The notes beneath the pieces were generated by a model. That model saw nothing but the letters and a program-made list of their open reading frames with translations, made no database searches and was not told the DNA's origin. From positions 248,001 through 312,000 of the forward strand of contig NZ_CP050695.1 in assembly GCF_012044895.1 (NCBI RefSeq): 64,000 nt of DNA, given 5' to 3'. This document shows positions 43,659 through 50,314 of the stretch, one piece after another (position 1 is the stretch's first letter; each line of letters opens with the position of its first letter). A program made the translations under genes and the position numbers. This DNA is from Aquisalimonas sp. 2447. Its GTDB lineage: Bacteria > Pseudomonadota > Gammaproteobacteria > Nitrococcales > Aquisalimonadaceae.

Positions 43659-43962
43659 CCTGTCGTTCCGCCAGGGTAACGCCTTCGATATTGCCTCTTT
43701 GCAGATAGCCCTTCTGCGGGCCTCCGACATTCCGGCCCGCTATGTGCACGGCACCATCGAAGTCGAGGCGGACGCGTTCCGGAGCTGGGCCGGCGGTTTC
43801 GAGGACATCGGCAACGCGACCGGCTTTGCCGCCGTTTTGTATGTCATTTATGTGTCCGGAGAGTTCCCGCTAATTCATGGGGTCAGTGTTTCGAAAGAAA
43901 GTGATCCAATACACTTTTATTTTTGGTTTTTTCTTGCAGCCTCTTCGGTAATAGTCACCTGA
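43659..43962 (+). pseudogene. Partial copy of the transglutaminase core joined to a new hydrophobic tail
   Basis: Bases 43659-43833 repeat 40624-40798 of the transglutaminase-fold gene with only six differences, and in the same reading frame (SFRQGNAFDIASLQIALL, IPARYVHGTIEVEADAF). After GFAA the sequence switches abruptly to an unrelated AT-rich tail, VLYVIYVSGEFPLIHG and HFYFWFFLAASSVIV. The tail runs into the left end of the IS1595-like element, which supplies the stop codon. There is no credible start codon in front, so this is a silent cassette remnant rather than an expressed gene. Confidence 0.78.
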
Positions 43963-45006
43963 TTATGTACCTAACTCAGCAGGCGCCTGAAGCGCCTGCC
44001 TGGTGCAGGGTTTGGCTCGCAGAAGCGCCACGGCCAGGCGCGGGACCATGTCGGCCATCTGGAAGCGCCGGTTGAAGCGGTACTGCACATCGGCGAGGTA
44101 GCGAGCGGCGTACTTACGGAAGCGGAACGCATGATAGGTGCCACTGAGAGCGGTTTTCACGTTGCCGAGCACGACGTTGAGCCAGGGGAATGGTTCGATC
44201 TCGGTGCCGGCCTTGCCTCGCGGCGGCAGCACGACGTGGTGGGTATGGCCCATCTGGCCGAGCACCTCGAAGCCGAGCAGCCCGTCAGTGGTCACCTGAC
44301 AGCCGGGCGCCAGGGCCCGCTCGCCCCACGCCCGCAACGCCTTGAACGAGAAGCTCGCCACCGGATCGAAGCGCACAAAGTGGGGGCGGTCGTCGTGCAT
44401 CTCCACGGCGGCGATGAAGGCGACCTTAGTTCTCCGAGCCCCGCCCGGTGGTGCCGCCGGTGCGCTCGCCGCCGAGGTAGGCGTCATCGGCGCGCACATC
44501 GCCGGTGAGCGAGCGTGTGGCCTCGCGCTGGTGCATCGCCTCCATGATCTTGTGCTTGAGCAGCCAGGCCGTGCGATAGGACACCCCGAGGTGGCGACGC
44601 AGCTCCAGGGCCGCCATGTTGGTCTTCGACTGGGAGATCAGATAGATCGCCAGGAACCACGTGGTCAGAGGCAGATGGCTGCGCTCCATCATCGTCCCCA
44701 CGCGCAGGCTACACTGGTACTGGCAGCCCTGGCACAGCCAGTAGGGCTGATCACGGCGCCGGAAGGTGTGGGCGTGGCCGCCGCCGCAGCGCGGGCAGAC
44801 GAAGCCCTGTGGCCAGCGCCACTGGACGAGCGCCGCCTCGCACTGGGCCTCGGTGCCGTAGCTGGCCAGGAAGGCGCCGAGGGACAGGCCGGGTTGCATC
44901 TGGATCTCATTGATCGCCATGGGCTGGGCTCCGGCGGAAGTGTTATATAAATATGCAGCACTTATCCGTCCCCCGACAGCCGTTTTGAGCTACGTACATA
45001 ATCAGG
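43958..45006 (-). mobile_element. IS1595-family insertion sequence
   Basis: The element is 1049 bases long. Imperfect terminal inverted repeats start CCTGATTATGTAC at 43958 and, on the other strand, at 45006; the next eight bases differ at two positions. It carries one transposase gene, now frameshifted. The eight bases on each side (AATAGTCA and AGCAAGGA) do not match, so the expected target duplication is missing. That implies recombination or deletion at one edge after insertion. Confidence 0.85.
43963..44920 (-). pseudogene. IS1595-family transposase, frameshifted
   Basis: The N-terminal part (44426-44920) has the zinc-binding CPRCGGGHAHTF and CQGCQYQC blocks, then the helix region LGVSYRTAWLLKHKIMEAM and the first catalytic Asp in DVRADDAYLGGERTGG. 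It stops at GRGSEN. The remainder (43963 to about 44430) continues in another frame with VAFIAAVEMHDDRPHFVRF, TDGLLGFEVLGQMGHTHHVV and the C-terminal HAFRFRKYAARYLADVQYRFNRRF. A single extra base at GAGAAC-T-AAGGTC separates the two frames. Most likely it is an inactivating mutation; programmed shifting is possible but not typical of this family. Confidence 0.85.
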
Positions 45007-45255
45007 AGCAAGGAAGAGAACACCTGGAATGGCGCACGACGGTCCACCGTGTAAGCGATGGAGAGGTCGACGGTGCGGTGGTGGAGGGCCGTGTGGTCTG
45101 GGTCGCAGGGCGATTGTCGGCGGGTGCGCAAGACCGAACAGACACATTGCTTACCCGGACTCTGTCTAATGCTCGAATGGCCCCTATGCAGCGGTATCTC
45201 GTAATATAAAGAGGCAAAACCGGGGGGTATGTTGATCTGGCTATAAACGATTGGC
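45007..45255. other. Unassigned remnant between IS1595 element and small membrane gene
   Basis: No complete gene is visible. One plus-strand frame (to 45209) reads protein-like sequence such as REHLEWRTTVHRVSDGEV and GRVVWVAGRLSAGAQ, with no start after the element edge. It could be the 3' remnant of a gene cut by the insertion. The last 60 bases are AT-rich. Confidence 0.35.
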
Positions 45256-45504
45256 TTGAGTGTATTTGAGGCCTTTATTGGTCGATACTTGAGGAATAAA
45301 TATTTCGGTGAAGCGTCATCCTCCTATGCCTTCGTGGCAACCGCTTTTGTCGCCGGGCTTTGGGGGTTCGTTTGTGGGTTCGCCATTGCGATACTCACCG
45401 ACTGGTCGCTCGCCTCGAATATTAATTCGATGCTTAGTTTCTTTCTTTGTGGGATGATTGGCGGGGCTTTTATCCACGACAGCTGGTATAGGTTCGGGCA
45501 ATAA
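45256..45504 (+). CDS. Small membrane protein in the cassette debris
   Basis: This is an 82-residue frame with a TTG start, bounded upstream by a stop four codons away. Two membrane segments are clear: FVATAFVAGLWGFVCGFAIAIL and MLSFFLCGMIGGAFIH. I do not recognise a family. The DNA is AT-rich like the tail region at 42.4-43.5 kb. In this setting it could be an orphan immunity protein or a detached hydrophobic tail module. No Shine-Dalgarno is obvious, so expression is doubtful. Confidence 0.4.
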   Translation: MSVFEAFIGRYLRNKYFGEASSSYAFVATAFVAGLWGFVCGFAIAILTDWSLASNINSMLSFFLCGMIGGAFIHDSWYRFGQ

Positions 45505-45611
45505 TATCCAGCTATTAGTCCTTGGCGATTCCTCGATATCATCGGCCTCTTGTCCGCGCCTGGTTCCAATCTCATCACACGGTCGGCTTGCGCAACGACT
45601 CCCTGTGCTGG

Positions 45612-45660
45612 GCCCTGGAGCAGGGCATACCGGAGCAGCAGTTCTCGACGGACGACGAAC
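45612..45660 (+). pseudogene. Left half of a partial transglutaminase-gene copy, split by IS66
   Basis: Bases 45612-45661 repeat 42065-42114 (six differences in 50 bases), encoding ALEQGIPEQQFSTDDER. The IS66 element starts at 45661, and the copy resumes on its far side at 47976. The 108 bases before this block (45504-45612) do not match the intact gene and show nothing recognisable. Confidence 0.8.
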
Positions 45661-45682
45661 GTAAGCGCTCCGCGAACCCCAC

Positions 45683-47287
45683 CTACTCAGCGGGTTTGAG
45701 CGCGTATAGGCTCTCGTCCTGATGCCACGGCAGCAGTCGGTCGATGGCCTCGCCGGTTGTCGCGCCCGGCAGGTTCTTTAACACCTCGAGCAGGTACGCG
45801 TAGGGCTCCAGGCCGTTGATCTTGGCCGTCTCGATGACGCTGTAGATCGTGGCACTGGCGTGCGCACCCCGCGGCGTCTGACTGAACAGCCAGTTTTTGC
45901 GCCCCACCACGAACGGCCGAATGGCGTTCTCCGCGGGGTTGTTGTCCAGCGGGATGCGGCCATCCTCCAGGAAGCGGATGAGCCGGGGCCATTGGCTGTT
46001 GAGGTAGTGCACGGCCTTGCCGATGGCGCTCTTCGGCGGCACCTTCTCCAGGGACTGGTCAAGCCACTGGCGCAGATCCTCGATCAGCGGCCGGCTGTGC
46101 GTGGCGCGCAGGCGTTCACGCTTCTCAACGGGCAGGCCCTGGGCTTCGCGCTCCACCCGGTAGAGCTTGCCGATGGACGCCAGCGCCCGGTCGGCCTTGC
46201 CGGTCTTGCCCTTGGGCTGGACCTTCTGGGCCTCTTTGAACTTGCGGCGCGCATGCGCCCAGCACCCGGCATGGGTGATGGCATTATCGCGCACGACCTG
46301 GGCATAGCCCTCGTAGCCGTCGGTGAGCAGGATACCACCATAGTCATCCAGCAGGCGCCGCGGGACCTGGCCCGAGCGGCTGGGATCGTAGTCGAACAGC
46401 ACCACCTCGGCTCCGGGCGGCCCGCCGCGTTGGACCCACATGTACGAGGTGCTGGAGGCGGCCCGCCCGGGCTCGGTGTTCACCTGCACGGTGGTCTCAT
46501 CCATGTGGATGAGCTCCGCACTGTGCAAATGGGCGCGCATGCGCTCGGCCAGTGGCGCGAGCAACGCACCCAGGTCCACCATCCAGCGGGCGAGCGTGTT
46601 CCGTGGCAGCTCCAGGCCCAGTCGTTTGAAGACCTGCTCCTGGCGGTACAGCGGCAGCGCGTCCTGGTACTTGGCGGTGGCGATATAGGCAAGCAGTCCG
46701 GGGCTCGCGTTGCTCTTCGGCAGCGGCTGCGGCGGCAGATCGGCGATCTGGACACCGTCCTCGCAGGCCCGGCAGGCGTACTTGATGCGCACATGGCGCA
46801 GCACCTGGATCTGGGCCGGGATGATGTCGAGCTGCTCGGTGACCTCTTCGCCGATGCGGGTGAGCGCACCGCAGCCGCAGGCACACTGCTGTTCGTCCTC
46901 GGGGAGATCGTGGACGATGTCCACGCGAGGCAGCTCCGGCGGCAGTGGGGCGCGCCCACCCCGGCGACGCTTGCCGCCACTGGGGGCCGGCTGGTTTTCC
47001 TCTTCCGCCTCGGCAGTCTCACCTGACTCGGCGGGCTCTTCCACCAGGCTCTCGGCCTCGTCGAAGAACAGGTCCTGCTGCTTGATGCTGTACTTCTCGG
47101 TGGAGGGGCCGAAGCGGTTGTCCAGCAGCAGCCGGATTTGCTCGAACAGCGAGCGCTTCTCTGCCGCCCACGCGGCCTCCTTCTCGGCGAGTTGGGCCTG
47201 GAGGCGTTCGACCAGAGCGCGCTGCTCATCGAGCTCGCGCTGGAGATCGGAACTGGATGGCAACGTGTTGGTATCGGCCCGTTTCAT
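45683..47287 (-). CDS. tnpC: IS66 family transposase TnpC
   Basis: This is the 534-residue DDE transposase. The N-terminal coiled coil (LQRELDEQRALVERLQAQLAEKEA) is followed by an IS66 helix-turn-helix/zinc-binding part with CACGCG and CRAC. The catalytic core contains IHMDETTVQV, LLTDGYEGYA and HAGCWAHARRKF, with NNPAENAIRPFVVGRKNWLF near the end. The length is typical. Intact, so the element may still be mobile. Confidence 0.96.
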   Translation of the reverse strand: MKRADTNTLPSSSDLQRELDEQRALVERLQAQLAEKEAAWAAEKRSLFEQIRLLLDNRFGPSTEKYSIKQQDLFFDEAESLVEEPAESGETAEAEEENQPAPSGGKRRRGGRAPLPPELPRVDIVHDLPEDEQQCACGCGALTRIGEEVTEQLDIIPAQIQVLRHVRIKYACRACEDGVQIADLPPQPLPKSNASPGLLAYIATAKYQDALPLYRQEQVFKRLGLELPRNTLARWMVDLGALLAPLAERMRAHLHSAELIHMDETTVQVNTEPGRAASSTSYMWVQRGGPPGAEVVLFDYDPSRSGQVPRRLLDDYGGILLTDGYEGYAQVVRDNAITHAGCWAHARRKFKEAQKVQPKGKTGKADRALASIGKLYRVEREAQGLPVEKRERLRATHSRPLIEDLRQWLDQSLEKVPPKSAIGKAVHYLNSQWPRLIRFLEDGRIPLDNNPAENAIRPFVVGRKNWLFSQTPRGAHASATIYSVIETAKINGLEPYAYLLEVLKNLPGATTGEAIDRLLPWHQDESLYALKPAE

Positions 47288-47332
47288 GTGGGTAATTGTA
47301 CCAAAACGCCACCGGTGCGGCGAGCAAAAATT

Positions 47333-47689
47333 TCATCCAACCGACTGAAAATGCAACGCTTTGTGCGGCTGCATACGGGTGATGTCGATGCCGTCGAGCA
47401 ACCAGTTGAGCTCCTGGCCCGAGAGCGTGAGCCGCTCCCGCTCACCGCAAGCCGGCCACTTGAACCGCTCCTGCTCGAGGCGTTTGTACCAGACCACAAA
47501 GCCGTTGCGCTCCCAGAACAGGATCTTCACCTTATCCCGCGCCCGGTTGCAGAACACGAACACCGCCGCGGTGAACGGATCGCACGCCATGACCTCCTGG
47601 ACGAGCAGCGACAAACCGTCAATCGACTTGCGCATGTCCACGGGCTCGCGGCACAGATACACCGCCACATCCGTCCCGGGCCGGATCAT
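47333..47689 (-). CDS. tnpB: IS66 family accessory protein TnpB
   Basis: This 118-residue protein is the IS66 Orf2: VAVYLCREPVDMRKSIDGLS, VFVFCNRARDKVKILFWERNGFVVWYKRLE are its hallmark blocks (listed as two). It is required for IS66 transposition though its biochemical role is unclear. It overlaps tnpA by 4 bases and precedes tnpC by 45 bases. Confidence 0.95.
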   Translation of the reverse strand: MIRPGTDVAVYLCREPVDMRKSIDGLSLLVQEVMACDPFTAAVFVFCNRARDKVKILFWERNGFVVWYKRLEQERFKWPACGERERLTLSGQELNWLLDGIDITRMQPHKALHFQSVG

Positions 47690-47892
47690 GCCACCACCTC
47701 CACGGCCACGAACCGTGCGGGACGGTGACGCTCCGGAACCGGAACTCCGGCCTCATGCAGCCGGCGCTCCCAGTCCATCAACTCGGCGAGCGAGACATCC
47801 TGGCGCCGCGCATACTCACTCAGCGACAACCCCAAGGCATGGGCGTGATACAAATGACCCAGCCAGCGGGCGCGTACCGGGGATAACCACAT
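47686..47892 (-). CDS. tnpA: IS66 TnpA-like protein, short form
   Basis: This 68-residue protein starts MWLSPVRARWLGHLYHAH. It has a helix-turn-helix-like stretch LSLSEYARRQDVSLAELMDWE, as in the first gene of IS66 elements. It is shorter than many TnpA proteins (often 100 or more residues) but occupies the expected place, and ATGA couples it to tnpB. Confidence 0.8.
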   Translation of the reverse strand: MWLSPVRARWLGHLYHAHALGLSLSEYARRQDVSLAELMDWERRLHEAGVPVPERHRPARFVAVEVVA

Positions 47893-47975
47893 GCTCCAAG
47901 CCTCCCATCAATCTGGAAGGCTCAGTGTCGCGGAACTGGAATCGACTCAACAGATGGGGTTCGTGGAGCGCTTAC

Positions 47976-48134
47976 CGACGAACGGGCGGAAGGGATATCG
48001 GCGGCCAAGGCGCTGGCAATTGCCAATGCCGAGGGCCAACGGATCTACGCCATTGATCAGACTAACTGCGATGAAGTGCTGACGGCGGCCAGTCTGGCTC
48101 GGGAAGAGCTATTCGGGGATCTGTTCCATGCCGG
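47976..48134 (+). pseudogene. Right half of the IS66-split copy, with permuted segment order
   Basis: Bases 47977-48080 continue the copy of the transglutaminase gene (matching 42107-42210; RAEGISAAKALAIANAEGQRIY). Then 48100-48134 matches 41771-41805 (REELFGDLFHAG), which in the intact gene lies upstream, not downstream. The order is consistent with a former tandem array that lost the intervening part. The match ends near 48134, inside the 3' end of the leftward gene there. Confidence 0.8.
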
Positions 48135-49317
48135 TGAATCGCGCCTGCAGCTGCTCCGCCCGGTGCTGGCTCGTGCGCCAGAAGTCGTAACTCAGGAAGA
48201 TCCCGGTATCGCCGCTGCGATGGGTCACGCCCAGGGAAAACCTGTGATTGAGATGCGCCATGAGGCCGATGCCCACCACCGGGGTGCCCGCCCGGTCCGC
48301 CGCCGTGGCGACGATTGAGGCGCCGAAGGCGCGTCCGGTCCCACCGTCATCGCCCCAGGACCAGCGGTTGAAACCGATAATCTCCAGGGTCAGCGCCTCT
48401 TCCACCCGGGCGCCGGAGGGCTGGCCGTCAAGGTATTCCAGGGCGATGCCCGGATGCAGCACGATCCACTGGTGGGCCGGTGGTGCGCAGAAGCCGTCAT
48501 CCGGTTCGCAGTACTGCTCGCGATTGGCGCGGAAGCGCCACGCGTTGAAGGCCAGCTCCCAGGGCATCTGGCTGCGCGCTTCGGTGAAGTACGCGGTCCA
48601 CTGCCGGTCATATCGGGTCAGTCGCGTCTGCAGTTCCGCGAGCTTGATCCGTTGTACGGCCACGTCCACCAGCCATTCCATGGCGCGGGCCTGGGCCAGA
48701 AGGTCCAGCAGCGTGTCGATGGCGGCGTCGCAGTCCGGCCCGGGTGTCTCGCAGGCCGTGTCCACTATGTCTCCGGGCAGTCCGTCGGCCTCCGTTGCCG
48801 GCAGCCGCCAGCGGCCGCCGGCTTCCACGTGCATTTCCCAGTAGTCGATGGCGGTGGCGCCGGTGCCCGGCTGCTGATCGTCGGTGAGTCCGGTGGCGGC
48901 GGCCCGCATGCCGTCGGCCATGGCGGCGAACCATTCGGCGGCCGGCGGTTCCAGGGCCTGCGCTTGTTCCTGAGCCTTCGCGGCGACCTGGCGCGCCAGG
49001 TCGGCGGCCGCCACGCGCATCCTGGCGACGGATGCGAAACGGTCCGGGTGCAGCATCGCCTCCAGCGCGTCTCCGGCGGGTACTACGCTCACCCTGTGAT
49101 CGAGGCAACCCTGTCGGTAGGCGCTGTTCACTGCGGTCAGGCGGGTCTCCGTCGGTGCCGTGCCCCGGGCCAGTTCCACCAGGGTATCGCAGTCCATGGC
49201 CAGCGCCGGCTGGGGCAGCAGCCAGGCCAGGGCCAGGAGCAGGGCGAGCCCGAGCGTCCTGCCTGCGGAATAAACGCGGCCAGGGGTGTTGCGGCAGTCA
49301 GTCGCCAAAGTAGGCAC
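48109..49317 (-). CDS. Secreted protein of unknown function, C-terminus replaced by island DNA
   Basis: The frame has 402 residues and a GTG start that overlaps the upstream hydrolase gene by 20 bases. A signal peptide is clear (LGLALLLALAWLLPQPALA). The mature part is rich in Ala, Trp and acidic residues, and the end (VVGIGLMAHLNHRFSLGVTH, GIFLSYDFWRTS) looks like beta strands. I do not recognise a family. The last residues, TGMEQIPE and the stop, are encoded by transglutaminase-gene debris read in reverse, so the native C-terminus has been lost or altered. It is the third gene of a leftward operon with a lipase-like and a patatin-like gene. Confidence 0.7.
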   Translation of the reverse strand: MPTLATDCRNTPGRVYSAGRTLGLALLLALAWLLPQPALAMDCDTLVELARGTAPTETRLTAVNSAYRQGCLDHRVSVVPAGDALEAMLHPDRFASVARMRVAAADLARQVAAKAQEQAQALEPPAAEWFAAMADGMRAAATGLTDDQQPGTGATAIDYWEMHVEAGGRWRLPATEADGLPGDIVDTACETPGPDCDAAIDTLLDLLAQARAMEWLVDVAVQRIKLAELQTRLTRYDRQWTAYFTEARSQMPWELAFNAWRFRANREQYCEPDDGFCAPPAHQWIVLHPGIALEYLDGQPSGARVEEALTLEIIGFNRWSWGDDGGTGRAFGASIVATAADRAGTPVVGIGLMAHLNHRFSLGVTHRSGDTGIFLSYDFWRTSQHRAEQLQARFTGMEQIPE

Positions 49318-50314
49318 GGAACACCTCCAGGTACTGTCCCCAGTCGCCGGTGGGTGCCGGCATCATCCTCTCCAGTCGCCGCCGCAGGGCGTCCCGTGGA
49401 CCCTGGGGATGGTCCCGGGCGAAGGCCTTGTCCAGAGCGCGCGCCTCCTGCTCCGGGATCAGCCCCGGTGAGCCCAGCAGGCGGAACAGCGGTACAAAGC
49501 AGGCCGGATCCCGCAGGTGGTGGTCGAAGCCGTGGGGGTTGACGCCGCTGAGCCGGGTCAGGCGGACATCCATGTACCGGCCGGCGTCCCGGGTGTCCGG
49601 GTCAGGCCACTCGGCGTGGGGTGAGAAGGGCCAGCGTGCGGGAATGGGGTCCCAGCGGTGGCGGACGTTCAGGTAGTGGGCGGTCATGCCGTCGCCGCCG
49701 GGCAGGGCGGGGCGGCACCGCGAGGCGTAGGTCTTCACCGTTTCCTGCTGCAGGGTGCGGCTGACGTTGGCCAGCATCACCACCAGGTGGGCGCGCCGGA
49801 TATCTCCAGCGCCGTCCACCTGACCTGCGCCCAGGGCATGCAGGGTGTCGTGGGTCACCGCGGTGCCCAGGGAGTGGGCGATCACCGACCAGCAGCTGCC
49901 GGCCGGCGCCGCCGCCAGGGCGTCGACCATCTGGCGTGCCACGCTGACCTTGACCGCTTCGCGGATGGTGTCGACGAAGCGGTACATGAGCACGTCCAGC
50001 ACGTGCGTCTGCAGCACGCCGTCGGCGCCGAGGCGTTCGCGCAGGCGCTCCAGTTTGCGCATCGCCCGGGCGGCGAGACCGGCCTCCCGGAGCATGGTGA
50101 TCACCGCCGGGCTGTCGCGCTGCCAGCGGGCGCGGATGGCTTCGAAGGCGTCGTCGTAGCGAACTTCCACCGGGCGGAAGTGCTCGCCCCAGGAATACAG
50201 CTGGCTCCATTCCAGGTCGTGGTACTGGTCTGCCAGTTGCTGTTGCACGGCCTTTGACCAGCCTTCCTGGTGAACTCCCATGCCGTGAACGAGAAAGATC
50301 AGATGAGCGCTCAT
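49298..50314 (-). CDS. Alpha/beta-hydrolase, lipase/esterase-like
   Basis: This 338-residue protein starts MSAHLIFLVHGMGVHQEGW, where HGMG is the oxyanion-type motif of lipases. The nucleophile elbow is seen as WSVIAHSLGTAVTHDTLHAL (Ser in AHSLG, about residue 155). A C-terminal His may be in NPHGFDHHLRDP. No signal peptide, so it is probably cytoplasmic or membrane-associated. The ATG at 50314 overlaps the patatin stop (ATGA), showing translational coupling. The substrate is unknown; pairing with a patatin suggests lipid turnover. Confidence 0.82.
   Translation of the reverse strand: MSAHLIFLVHGMGVHQEGWSKAVQQQLADQYHDLEWSQLYSWGEHFRPVEVRYDDAFEAIRARWQRDSPAVITMLREAGLAARAMRKLERLRERLGADGVLQTHVLDVLMYRFVDTIREAVKVSVARQMVDALAAAPAGSCWSVIAHSLGTAVTHDTLHALGAGQVDGAGDIRRAHLVVMLANVSRTLQQETVKTYASRCRPALPGGDGMTAHYLNVRHRWDPIPARWPFSPHAEWPDPDTRDAGRYMDVRLTRLSGVNPHGFDHHLRDPACFVPLFRLLGSPGLIPEQEARALDKAFARDHPQGPRDALRRRLERMMPAPTGDWGQYLEVFRAYFGD

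Larger units (their letters stand above)
45661..47975 (-). mobile_element. Complete IS66-family insertion sequence
   Basis: The element is 2315 bases long with terminal inverted repeats GTAAGCGCTCCGCGAACCCC (left) and the same with one mismatch at the right end (47956-47975). An exact 8-base target duplication CGACGAAC flanks it (45653-45660 and 47976-47983). It carries the classical three leftward genes tnpA, tnpB and tnpC, all uninterrupted. The clean duplication shows simple, fairly recent insertion. Confidence 0.96.

Noticed and set aside
45522-45722. Small gene of 66 codons spanning the left IS66 edge
   Set aside because: It is a chance frame made of transglutaminase-gene debris plus the IS66 end.
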